Assembly: GCF_025136295.1 (NCBI RefSeq)
Contig: NZ_CP062788.1
Location: 1,767,001 to 1,831,000 of the forward strand
Source of the DNA: Aestuariispira ectoiniformans
GTDB taxonomy: Bacteria > Pseudomonadota > Alphaproteobacteria > UBA8366 > Aestuariispiraceae
Direction: 5' to 3'
DNA length: 64,000 nucleotides
In this document: in pieces, positions 52,778 to 60,968 of the stretch
How positions within the stretch are numbered: the stretch's first letter is position 1
Layout: every line of letters starts with the position of its first letter
The notes under the pieces: model-generated
The model's database searches: none
What the model was told of the DNA's origin: nothing
Seen by the model: the letters and a program-made list of their open reading frames with translations, nothing else
Made by a program: the position numbers and the translations under genes

Positions 52778-53957
52778 GCCGAAGGATAACGAAGGTTGCA
52801 ACGCTGCCCAGGAACAGGGCAGCCGCCCCGGCAGCAAACAGACTGGTATGATTGCCGGTCATCCTGTAGAGACCGGCAATCATATAGCCGCCCAAGGCCT
52901 GGAATACGGCGAAGGTGAAGGTGATATAGCCCCATGCACGGGCATGTTGATCCGATCCGACAAGGGCGGCGGCGGTACCGGATACCAGGGCGACGATCCC
53001 GGGTGTCAGCGCGCCGACTAGAAAGACCGATATCGACAGCATGATCATATCCTGATTGATCAGGGGGATCAGGACGGCCAGGGTCTTGATCAGGAAGGCA
53101 CCGACCAGGCTGCGCCTGAAACCGAAGCGGTCGGCGGCGAGGCCCGCCAGCATGGGGCCGACAATCGCACCACAGCCGAAGATGCTCCAGGACCAGCCAC
53201 CTGCGTTGTTGCTGTATCCCAGGGTCCTTACCAGATAATCCGCCCAGTAGATCGTATGGGGAATGAAGCCGATGGCATCCAGTGCATAGGCCGCCATCAG
53301 GGCGATAATTGCCTTGCTCCACATGGATGAGGCCGATGACGTGCTGTGGCCGGTTGTCGGGGCTGTGCTGTCCGCCAAGTCGTTTATGAGCAGCAGGCAG
53401 GGCAGGGTGGCGGCGGTGCATAAGATGCCAAGCGCCAGCCAGCTTTCCCGTACACCATAGTTCGCGGCCCAGGGAACGACGACACCGCTGACTGCGACGC
53501 CGACGCCGATCCCGGCAAAGATCAAACCGGCGACGCGGCCCTTCAGGTGGCTGGGCGTTGCCTTGAAGACGGCCGGGGCGGCCAGAACCATGAGGACACC
53601 GCCGGATACACCGGCGACGAAACGCCAGAAGGCCAGCCACATCTCTCCCCCATTCCAGGCGCTGAAGAAGAAACTCGCGGAACAGGCAATCATCGCAATG
53701 ATCAGGGGGGCGGCTTGACCGAAACGCTTGCCCAGGCGGCTGGCGACCAGGGTTCCAGCCAGATAGCCCAGGAGGTTGGACGCTGCCAGGAAACCGGCCA
53801 GATCGCCATCGGCCCAGCCGCCCTGGACCAGCACGGGGATTAAGGCAACAAAGGAGAATCTCCCCAGTCCGATGCCGATCACGACCGCGGCAAAACCGAT
53901 ATAGACCAGTGCCTTGAATGAAATGGGTGCCCGTCGTTCCGTCACGCCGTCCGTCAT
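52758..53957 (-). CDS. YbfB/YjiJ family MFS transporter
   Basis: Twelve-helix major facilitator, 399 residues. The opening IGFAAVVIGIGLGRFSFVALIPVL is characteristic of the YbfB/YjiJ branch, whose members are often beside LysR regulators. LGYLAGTLVASRLGKRFGQA is the A-motif loop. The C-terminus ends ILRLNPPQD. It is divergent from a LysR gene 106 bp away, which should regulate it. Substrate unknown. Confidence 0.9.
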   Translation of the reverse strand: MTDGVTERRAPISFKALVYIGFAAVVIGIGLGRFSFVALIPVLVQGGWADGDLAGFLAASNLLGYLAGTLVASRLGKRFGQAAPLIIAMIACSASFFFSAWNGGEMWLAFWRFVAGVSGGVLMVLAAPAVFKATPSHLKGRVAGLIFAGIGVGVAVSGVVVPWAANYGVRESWLALGILCTAATLPCLLLINDLADSTAPTTGHSTSSASSMWSKAIIALMAAYALDAIGFIPHTIYWADYLVRTLGYSNNAGGWSWSIFGCGAIVGPMLAGLAADRFGFRRSLVGAFLIKTLAVLIPLINQDMIMLSISVFLVGALTPGIVALVSGTAAALVGSDQHARAWGYITFTFAVFQALGGYMIAGLYRMTGNHTSLFAAGAAALFLGSVATFVILRLNPPQD

Positions 53958-54063
53958 CTACGCATACCAAAGCTGTTTAATGGGCTTGGCAGAGTTAAAC
54001 AGGAAATCTATTATTTTATAAAGCGATTTAAACAGAATTTTTATATCTGTAATAGAGATATAA

Positions 54064-54942
54064 ATGGAAACCAGAGACCTTGAGATTTTCCGGGCTGTGT
54101 ATGAATGCGGCGGCTTTGCCAAGGCGGCGCCGCGTCTGAATACGGTCCAGTCCAATGTAAGCGCGCGGATCAAGCATTTGGAACAGATGTTGGGCGCAAC
54201 CCTGTTTCGCCGCAGCCGACGGACTGTGGAGGCGACCGATGCGGCGCGCCGGCTTTATGACTATGCCGGGCGTTTGTTGACCCTGGAGGCGGAGATGCGC
54301 CAACAGGTTGCCAAACCGCGCGGCGTGGCGGGGGCCTTGCGCCTCGGGGCGATGGAAACGACAACCGCCGCCCGGCTGCCGGACTATTTCAGGCGGATGC
54401 GCCAGGCCTATCCGGATGTGGCGGTGGACCTCCAGACAGCGCCGACGCTGGAACTTATCCAGGGGGTGCTCACTCACCGGATGGAGGCTGCCCTGATCGG
54501 TGGTGTCACCGATCATCCCTTGTTGGCCCATCAGATTGTTTTCGAAGAGGAACTGGCGTTGTTTGGTGCCAGCGACGAGGCACTGTCGGATTTATCCCGG
54601 CAACCGATCCTGGTTTTCCGGGCGGGATGTGCCTATCGCCGTCATCTGGAAGTCTATCTCGCCAATCACAATATCTTTCCCGTCCAGATCATGGAAATGG
54701 GGACCCTGGACGGTATTCTCGGCTGTGTTGCCGCGGGGATGGGGATCACGATGTTGCCCCGGTCCGCGGTTGCCCAGCATCGTCTTTCTGGAGAGTTGTC
54801 GTCGCGTCGGCTGCCCCCGGAGAGCGAGCGGATTGCGACCAATCTGATTTACCGGAAAGAGGATGGGCCCAGTGCTGCCCTGAAAGCCTTTATGGACGTG
54901 CTGCCTATTCGTCATCCACGCGCGTCAGCAGACCTTCAATAG
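54064..54942 (+). CDS. LysR family transcriptional regulator
   Basis: 292 residues. N-terminal winged helix (1-60; LEIFRAVYECGGFAKAAPRL, with TVQSNVSARIKHLEQML as recognition helix) and a C-terminal periplasmic-binding-like effector domain (about 90-290). Codon 1 is the ATG directly after an AT-rich stretch. It diverges from the YbfB/YjiJ MFS gene, its likely target. The 3' end overlaps the convergent exported-protein gene by 38 bp. Confidence 0.93.
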   Translation: METRDLEIFRAVYECGGFAKAAPRLNTVQSNVSARIKHLEQMLGATLFRRSRRTVEATDAARRLYDYAGRLLTLEAEMRQQVAKPRGVAGALRLGAMETTTAARLPDYFRRMRQAYPDVAVDLQTAPTLELIQGVLTHRMEAALIGGVTDHPLLAHQIVFEEELALFGASDEALSDLSRQPILVFRAGCAYRRHLEVYLANHNIFPVQIMEMGTLDGILGCVAAGMGITMLPRSAVAQHRLSGELSSRRLPPESERIATNLIYRKEDGPSAALKAFMDVLPIRHPRASADLQ

Positions 54943-55477
54943 AACGCAGCGCTTCGCCATTGCGGATGCGCGTGAAGACCAGTTTCATGTGCCCGTCGTC
55001 GCGCAATGTCCGGTCATATTGCTGCATCTCATACCCGCCATCGTCGGTGATGATCATGGCATAGACCGTCAACGTATTGTTCTTGAGGCGGGCCCAGACA
55101 TAGGGGTCGCCCTTAAGCGGGTTCAGGGGAACCCAATTGCCGAACATATTCTTGCGCATCGCGGACGAATAGATGTCCTTGCGTTCGCTGGGGGCAAAGT
55201 GAATGGAATAGGATGCTTCCTTGTCGCCGCCCGTTTCCCGGTGGATGACTGTTGTCCAGTCTATCAGGAAATTTTCGTCATCGTCGTCGTCGGGATAGAT
55301 ATGCACCTGAACCTCCCGCGTGGAAGTATCGGCCTCTCCCATGACGGCAACGACGCCGGAAAAAAGCCCGAAAAAGGCGTCCATCGGGTGCTTTTGTGCA
55401 TAGGACTTGTTCGGGCCCGCGATGCAAAGCATCACCAGTCCGACCAAGGCAATCACGCGTGAGAGTGTGTTACGCAT
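54905..55477 (-). CDS. Exported hypothetical protein with DUF2147-like features
   Basis: 190 residues, not firmly recognised. A signal peptide (RVIALVGLVMLCIAG, cleavage near SYAQ) is followed by a beta-rich domain with an acidic run (YPDDDDDENFLIDW), a W-x-x-L-N-P-like WVPLNPLKGDPYVWARL and YAMIITDDGGYEMQQYDRTL. The alternating strands suggest a small periplasmic beta-barrel or lipocalin-like fold; that is a guess. Start MRNTLSRV is chosen over an ATG nine codons upstream because it gives a normal signal peptide. Confidence 0.75.
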   Translation of the reverse strand: MRNTLSRVIALVGLVMLCIAGPNKSYAQKHPMDAFFGLFSGVVAVMGEADTSTREVQVHIYPDDDDDENFLIDWTTVIHRETGGDKEASYSIHFAPSERKDIYSSAMRKNMFGNWVPLNPLKGDPYVWARLKNNTLTVYAMIITDDGGYEMQQYDRTLRDDGHMKLVFTRIRNGEALRSIEGLLTRVDDE

Positions 55478-55645
55478 CAATAGGCTATCCCTATCCCAGA
55501 TCATATCTCCAATGATTATAGCACCATATAAGAATTCGTTTTGAAAGGGCGGAAAAGTGAAAAGTGATATTGCTCACTCATGCTTGATGGCGGCGGTGGC
55601 AAATATTATCTTCGCAACGGTTCAAGATCGCCAGGATAGTCAATA

Positions 55646-56302
55646 ATGTTAAAAGCCACAGTCATTCCCGTTACGGCCTTTCAGCAAAACTGTTCGCTGA
55701 TCTGGTGCGAGGATACGATGAAGGGGGCTTTTGTCGATCCGGGCGGTGAGGCTGAAAAACTGTTGCAGGCCGCGTCGGACAACGGTGTGACGATTGAAAA
55801 GATCCTGGTCACCCATGCCCATCTCGACCATGCCGGTGCGGTGGCTGATCTGGCTGAAAAACTGAATGTTCCGATTGAGGGGCCACATCGGGAGGATCAG
55901 TTTCTGATCGACAGCCTGCCGCAACAATGTGAGATGTACGGCTTCCCGCCCTCACGCAGTTTTGAACCGACCCGCTGGCTGGACGGCGGTGACGAAGTAA
56001 CTGTCGGGGAGGTTACCCTTCAGGTACGCCATTGTCCGGGCCATACGCCCGGCCATGTTATCTTTTATAGCAAGGACCAGTCTGTGGCCTTTGTCGGCGA
56101 TGTTCTGTTTCGGGGATCAATCGGCCGGACTGATTTTCCGCGCGGGGACCACGCTACCTTGATCAAATCCATCACCGAACGGCTTTGGCCGTTAGGGAAT
56201 GAGACTGTCTTTGTGCCGGGCCATGGTGAACTTTCCACCTTTGGCGATGAACGCCACCATAATCCCTTTGTCGGCGACAAGGCGCTGGCCGGGGCCGACT
56301 AG
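55646..56302 (+). CDS. MBL-fold metallo-hydrolase (GloB-like)
   Basis: Metallo-beta-lactamase-fold hydrolase of 218 residues, of the YcbL/glyoxalase-II-like short class. Metal ligands: THAHLDHAG (HxHxDH, near residue 55), CPGHTPGH, GDVLFRGSIGRTD and the final VPGHGE. It probably hydrolyses thioesters such as S-lactoylglutathione, but lacks the long C-terminal substrate domain of classical GloB. Single gene; stop overlaps that of the convergent dGTPase-like gene by four bases. Confidence 0.92.
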   Translation: MLKATVIPVTAFQQNCSLIWCEDTMKGAFVDPGGEAEKLLQAASDNGVTIEKILVTHAHLDHAGAVADLAEKLNVPIEGPHREDQFLIDSLPQQCEMYGFPPSRSFEPTRWLDGGDEVTVGEVTLQVRHCPGHTPGHVIFYSKDQSVAFVGDVLFRGSIGRTDFPRGDHATLIKSITERLWPLGNETVFVPGHGELSTFGDERHHNPFVGDKALAGAD

Positions 56303-57636
56303 ACGGCGATGCCGCGCAGGCGCTGATACAGGCCGAGGGCATAGCGGTCGGTCATCGATGACAGATAGTCAGTGACGATCATCAGGGCATCATAGGTCCT
56401 GAGTGACGAAGGATCGCCGGGGAAGTCGTCCCCGATCAGACGCAGCAGATGTTGCGACTTGTGGCTTGTCGCCTTGCGATCCCATCCCTTATGGCGGAGG
56501 TCTTCGATGGCCGCACAGAATTCATCCAGCAATCCATGCAGGACGCTATAGCCTGCCAATTCCTTTTGGGTGATCGATTCCATGCGGAAGACTTCCAGGC
56601 ATTTTCTGGCCGCCCGGTCGAAGGCATCGGCGGTTTCAATATCCTGCACGATAGGGTTCGTTTTTTTGCCGGCGAGATAGTCCGCCAGATGGGCCATGAA
56701 ATAGTCGGCGGCAAGATCGACCGACTTGCCGATGGCCTGGGAACGGAGGAAACCGATTCGTTCCTTCTCCGATTTATCTTCACGCAGATTGTCGATCTGG
56801 GACAGCCCGCTCATGATTTTCGCCACATCGCCATAGGGCAGCGCGCCCATGTAATAGGCATCTTCCAGGTCGATGATCAGGTTGCAGATATCATCGGCGG
56901 CTTCGACCAGGAAGGTGAAAGGATGACGCTTCCATGTGTCGCCCTGATCATGACACAGCAGGCCTGTGGCCGTGGCGACCGTCTCAAATACGGCTTTCTC
57001 ACTTTGGAAAAAGCCGTTTTTCTTGGTGCCGATATAGCCGTCTTTGCTCGCGTCCGCCCCTGAGGGGTATTTGGTGAAGGTGGAAAGCACAGCATAGGTC
57101 AGGCGCAACCCGCCCCGGAACCGGTTATTCTCCAACTGCGACAGGATGCGAAAGCCAACAGCGTTGCCTTCGAATTTCTCCAGATCGGCGCATTCAATGG
57201 GGCTGAGGTCGTCGAAGGGCGCCCAGCCGCCTTTGCGTTTCTCCGAGAACCAGGAAGCGATGGCTTTCTCGCCGCTGTGCCCGAAAGGCGGGTTGCCGAT
57301 ATCATGGGCCAGACAGGCGGCCTGAACGATATAGCCGACCTCGTCCGCCGTGATGCCGGTGGCGCGGAACTGTGTATCCGTTTCCCGCAGGCGGCTGCCG
57401 ACCAGAGTGCCCAGAGACCGTCCGACGGAAGACACCTCGATACTGTGGGTCAGGCGGGTGTGGGTATGATCGTTCTCGGTCAGCGGATGGACCTGGGTTT
57501 TATGGGCAAGCCGCCGGAAGGCAGAGGAAAAGACGATCCGGTCGATATCCTGTTGAAAGGGGCTGCGCGGATCGCGGTCATCGCGCGGCTTGTCGTCGTT
57601 GAGACGGCTGCTGTTCAACAGTTTTTCCCAGTTCAT
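56299..57636 (-). CDS. Deoxyguanosinetriphosphate triphosphohydrolase-like protein
   Basis: HD-domain dNTP triphosphohydrolase, 445 residues, the dGTPase type common in bacteria. HD metal ligands appear in SAFRRLAHKTQVHP, HTRLTHSIEVSSVGR (first His and Arg), CLAHDIGNPPFGHSGE (His-Asp) and later YAVLSTFTKYPSG. It hydrolyses dNTPs to nucleoside and triphosphate, helping balance pools. Cytoplasmic hexamer in the family. Start MNWEKLLNSS. Confidence 0.93.
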   Translation of the reverse strand: MNWEKLLNSSRLNDDKPRDDRDPRSPFQQDIDRIVFSSAFRRLAHKTQVHPLTENDHTHTRLTHSIEVSSVGRSLGTLVGSRLRETDTQFRATGITADEVGYIVQAACLAHDIGNPPFGHSGEKAIASWFSEKRKGGWAPFDDLSPIECADLEKFEGNAVGFRILSQLENNRFRGGLRLTYAVLSTFTKYPSGADASKDGYIGTKKNGFFQSEKAVFETVATATGLLCHDQGDTWKRHPFTFLVEAADDICNLIIDLEDAYYMGALPYGDVAKIMSGLSQIDNLREDKSEKERIGFLRSQAIGKSVDLAADYFMAHLADYLAGKKTNPIVQDIETADAFDRAARKCLEVFRMESITQKELAGYSVLHGLLDEFCAAIEDLRHKGWDRKATSHKSQHLLRLIGDDFPGDPSSLRTYDALMIVTDYLSSMTDRYALGLYQRLRGIAV

Positions 57637-57708
57637 GGTCGCTTCCTTTGGCTTATCCGGCTTCTAGCTGGATAAAACAGGGGATTCGGGGATGCAATCA
57701 GTATCTGG

Positions 57709-58398
57709 TCAGAGATAGCCTGCGGCCCGGAAACTGAAACTCCCCTGACGGCCGACAATGATATGGTCATGGACCGCAATGTCCAGCGCACTTGCGGCGT
57801 CTCGGATGGTGCGGGTCATGTCTATGTCCGCCTGCGACGGGGTAGGATCGCCGCTGGGGTGATTATGCGCGAGGATGACTGCCGCAGCATTCAGTTCCAG
57901 CGACCGCTTGACCACCTCACGCGGATAGACGGCGGTATGGTCGATTGTGCCTTTTTGCTGCACCTCGTCGGCGATCAGCTTGTTTTTCGTGTCCAGGAAC
58001 AGGATGCGGAATTGTTCAATGGGCTCGCGGGACATGGCGGCCCGGCAATAATCCACCAGGCTGTCGAAACTGTTGATCTGCGGGCTGATCCGGCCTTCCT
58101 GGCGAAGCAGGCGCAGGGCTGCCTCCTGCACCAGTTTGAAGGGCACGACCGCCGTCTCCCCCATTCCCTTGACCTGTGAAAGCTGTTCGGGACGGGCGAC
58201 GACGATATCGGCGAAACTGCCGAAGGTCGCGATCAGGTCTTTTGCGATAGGTTTAACGTCGCGCCGGGGCAGGGCAAGGGTCAACAGCAGTTCGACCAGT
58301 TCGTAATCCGCCATGGACGTACCGCCATCACGAAGAAAACGCTGGCGCAGGCGTTGGCGGTGGCCATGGTAATGCGGTTTCTGCTTGTCCTCGGTCAT
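57709..58398 (-). CDS. radC: RadC family DNA-repair-associated JAMM protein
   Basis: RadC/YicR-like protein of about 229 residues. An N-terminal helix-hairpin-helix region (about 35-90; FGSFADIVVARPEQLSQVKG) precedes the C-terminal JAMM/MPN domain with VILAHNHPSGDPTPSQAD (HxHx7-10D). Despite the name its role in recombination repair is not settled. An ATG nine bases downstream of GGAGG is preferred; another ATG lies three codons upstream. Confidence 0.94.
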   Translation of the reverse strand: MTEDKQKPHYHGHRQRLRQRFLRDGGTSMADYELVELLLTLALPRRDVKPIAKDLIATFGSFADIVVARPEQLSQVKGMGETAVVPFKLVQEAALRLLRQEGRISPQINSFDSLVDYCRAAMSREPIEQFRILFLDTKNKLIADEVQQKGTIDHTAVYPREVVKRSLELNAAAVILAHNHPSGDPTPSQADIDMTRTIRDAASALDIAVHDHIIVGRQGSFSFRAAGYL

Positions 58399-58475
58399 CC
58401 CGTTCATCCTCCCATCCCGGCATATGGACATGAATGAAAGACAGGGGGCGGCTTTTCAGAGAAAGCCATAAAACA

Positions 58476-58506
58476 AAAACGCGAAGCAACCGGGGCTTCG
58501 CGTTTT
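58476..58506 (-). terminator. Intrinsic terminator after map (bidirectional)
   Basis: The perfect 12-bp stem AAAACGCGAAGC / GCTTCGCGTTTT with a 7-nt loop lies 24 bp after the map stop and can end transcripts in either direction. Confidence 0.9.
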
Positions 58507-58529
58507 CTGAATACTGATTGTCCTGCCAG

Positions 58530-59348
58530 TCAGGCGTAGGGGGGCGCGGTCCAGCCTTTCGGCGATTCCGTGAAGATTTCCACGCCATCGGCGGTGACCG
58601 CGACGGTATGTTCGAACTGGGCACTCAGGGATTTATCCTTGGTGACCGCGGTCCATCCGTCCTGCAAAACCTTGCAGTGATATTTGCCGGTGTTGATCAT
58701 CGGCTCGATCGTGAAGAACATGCCTTCATGCAGGGTCGCGCCGGTGCCCGGTTTGCCATAGTGCAGAACGCTCGGTGCATCGTGGAAGACGCGCCCGATA
58801 CCATGGCCGCAGAAATCGCGCACAACCGAATAGCGGTTCTTTTCCGCATAATTCTGGATTGCTGCACCGATGTCGCCCAACGTCACACCCGGGCGGACCA
58901 TCTCAATACCAATCATCATGGCTTCATAGGTGGTCTGAACCAGCTTTTGGGCCTTGATCGGAACCTTGTCGCCAACCAGGAACATCCGGCTGGTGTCCCC
59001 GTGCCATCCGTCGAGGATAACGGTGATGTCGATGTTGATCGCATCGCCCTCACGCAGCTTCTTCGCATCGTCGGGAATGCCGTGGCAAACGACGTGGTTG
59101 ATGCTGGTGCAGATGGATTTCGGGAAACCGCGATAGTTCAGCGGTGCCGGAATTGCGTTATTTTCAATGATAAAGTCATGGCACAGGCGGTCCAGTTCGC
59201 CCGTGGATACACCCGGCTGAACATGCGGGGTGATAAAATCCAGGACTTCGGCGGCCAGTTTACCGGCCTTGCGCATGCCTTCAAAATCTTCCGCATCATG
59301 CAATTTGATGCGCCCGGCTTCGGGATCGTAAACGTCGTTCATATCCAA
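58530..59348 (-). CDS. map: Methionine aminopeptidase, type I
   Basis: Removes the initiator methionine from new proteins. 272 residues, pita-bread fold. The two-metal ligands are in INIDITVILDGWHGDTSRMF (two Asp; NIDITVILDG quoted from about residue 105), FCGHGIGRVFHDAP (His), FTIEPMIN (Glu) and SAQFEHTV (Glu). Start MDMNDVYDP. Essential housekeeping enzyme; downstream of sfsA on the same strand. Confidence 0.97.
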   Translation of the reverse strand: MDMNDVYDPEAGRIKLHDAEDFEGMRKAGKLAAEVLDFITPHVQPGVSTGELDRLCHDFIIENNAIPAPLNYRGFPKSICTSINHVVCHGIPDDAKKLREGDAINIDITVILDGWHGDTSRMFLVGDKVPIKAQKLVQTTYEAMMIGIEMVRPGVTLGDIGAAIQNYAEKNRYSVVRDFCGHGIGRVFHDAPSVLHYGKPGTGATLHEGMFFTIEPMINTGKYHCKVLQDGWTAVTKDKSLSAQFEHTVAVTADGVEIFTESPKGWTAPPYA

Positions 59349-59376
59349 ATTACTTTTTTGTCAGTGTTTCAGCCCG

Positions 59377-60093
59377 TCAGGGCTCTATAATCGACAGCGG
59401 ATTGCGCAGACGGATTTCCGTCGGGGTCACATCGCAATCATAGCACAGGACCTCAACTCCACGGTTCCGGGCCCTCTTGAAGGCAGAGGTATACTCGGGA
59501 TCAATGTCTTCCGCCAGTCTGAAATGGGTGCAGTCGCCCCGTTGTACAAGGTAGAACATCACGGCCCGGTGGCCCTGGTCGACCATATCCGACAATTCGT
59601 TGAGGTGTTTCGCGCCGCGCGCCGTCACCGCATCGGGAAATTCGGCGGCCTCCGGATCAGCCTGGTCCGGGCGGCGCAGGGTTACATTCTTGACCTCGAC
59701 ATAGGTGTTCCTGCCGTCCCGCCCGTACAGCAGAATATCAATACGGCTGTTCTGGCCGTATTTTACTTCCCGTTTCAGGCTTTCAAAATCGGCAAGTTCC
59801 GAAATCGCCCCGTCTTCAATTGCTTGAGCGACAATGGCATTCGGACGGCTGGTGTTGATGCCGACAAGGTTGCCGTCCTGGGAGGCGATTTCCCAACGCC
59901 AGTCCAGTTTGGCCTTTGGATTGGTATTGGGGGAAAGATAGACCGTCGATCCGCTTTCCTTCAGGCCCATCATGGAACCGGAATTTGCACAATGGGCGGT
60001 CACAATCTCCCCATTGTCCAACTCAACGTCGGCCAGAAAGCGCTTATATCGCTTGATCAGCCGTCCTTCGGTCAGCGCCGTATCAAATGTCAT
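59377..60093 (-). CDS. sfsA: SfsA, sugar fermentation stimulation protein homologue
   Basis: SfsA-family protein, 238 residues, OB-fold N-terminus plus a nuclease-like PD-(D/E)XK core. LIKRYKRFLADVEL, AHCANSGSMMGL, SRIDILLYGRDGRNTYVEVKN (with the DxxxK-type core; partly quoted) and FPDAVTARGAKHLNEL are typical. The molecular role is not known; DNA/RNA binding is suspected. Same strand as map with a 28-bp gap. Confidence 0.95.
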   Translation of the reverse strand: MTFDTALTEGRLIKRYKRFLADVELDNGEIVTAHCANSGSMMGLKESGSTVYLSPNTNPKAKLDWRWEIASQDGNLVGINTSRPNAIVAQAIEDGAISELADFESLKREVKYGQNSRIDILLYGRDGRNTYVEVKNVTLRRPDQADPEAAEFPDAVTARGAKHLNELSDMVDQGHRAVMFYLVQRGDCTHFRLAEDIDPEYTSAFKRARNRGVEVLCYDCDVTPTEIRLRNPLSIIEP

Positions 60094-60101
60094 GATCTGG
60101 C

Positions 60102-60875
60102 CTAGCTGCTCTCGCGGGCCAGTTTGATCATCTGCTGCATCTGTTCCTTCGAGATTGCCCCCGGCGCCAGACGGTCACCAATGACAAAGGCAGGGGTGCC
60201 TTTCAGGCCCAGGGCTGTTGCCATCTGGTGGTTGCGCTGAAGCTGGCTGTCGATTTCCTTTGATTTCATGTCCTCGGCCAACTGGTCGACGTCGAGACCG
60301 ACAGAGGCCGCGATTTTCATAATGATCTCATCGGAAAGACGCCCGCGGTGCCCCATCAGCGCAACATGGAAATCCATGTATTTGCCTTGTTTCCGCGAGG
60401 CCAGTGCCGCGCGGGAGGCAACGATGGATTCTTTGCTGAGGATCGGGAATTCAACAAAAACCACATTCATGTCGTCATTGTTTTTGACCACATCCATGAC
60501 CGTCGGGAAGACCTTTTTGCAGTAACCGCACTGGTAGTCGAAGAACTCGACGAACAGGACGTCACCGTCCTTGTTGCCCGTCCGGGGAAAGCTGTCGTCT
60601 GTCTTGAAGGTCTTCGACATTGCAGTCAGGGATTTCGCAACATCAGCCTGTTTGGCCAGTTCCTGCTGTGCCTGATATTTCTGGATGGCGTCGATCACGA
60701 CTTCCGGGTTGTTCATCAGGTAATCGTGAATGACCTGTTCCATTTCCTTCTTTTGTGCAGCATCCATGGATGCTGCTTTCGCCGTTGTCGCCATCATGAA
60801 GACTGCGGCCAGTACCAGGACGAGGGCGGCCAGTTGCCGTTTCATCAGGTTGGTGGCGGAAATGGAAAGCGCCAT
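60102..60875 (-). CDS. DsbA family thioredoxin-fold protein (periplasmic)
   Basis: Exported thiol-disulfide protein of about 257 residues. The signal region (LAALVLVLAAVFMMATTAKA) precedes a dimerisation-like helix (KKEMEQVIHDYLMNNPEVV) and the DsbA domain with the CxxC active site in FFDYQCGYCKKVFP near residue 125 and the cis-proline loop GTPAFVIGD. The layout matches the Com1/DsbA-type alphaproteobacterial group. GAGAGG lies 11 bases before the ATG at MALSIS; an ATG ten codons later gives a shorter signal peptide. Likely disulfide oxidoreductase. Confidence 0.9.
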   Translation of the reverse strand: MALSISATNLMKRQLAALVLVLAAVFMMATTAKAASMDAAQKKEMEQVIHDYLMNNPEVVIDAIQKYQAQQELAKQADVAKSLTAMSKTFKTDDSFPRTGNKDGDVLFVEFFDYQCGYCKKVFPTVMDVVKNNDDMNVVFVEFPILSKESIVASRAALASRKQGKYMDFHVALMGHRGRLSDEIIMKIAASVGLDVDQLAEDMKSKEIDSQLQRNHQMATALGLKGTPAFVIGDRLAPGAISKEQMQQMIKLARESS

Positions 60876-60968
60876 ATGTTCAAAACCTCTCAAAATAGGA
60901 TGTCGAAAGCTTGGCTGAATATGGTCGTCTTGCCCTGGAGAGGCAAGTAACGACTGATCGAATTAATG

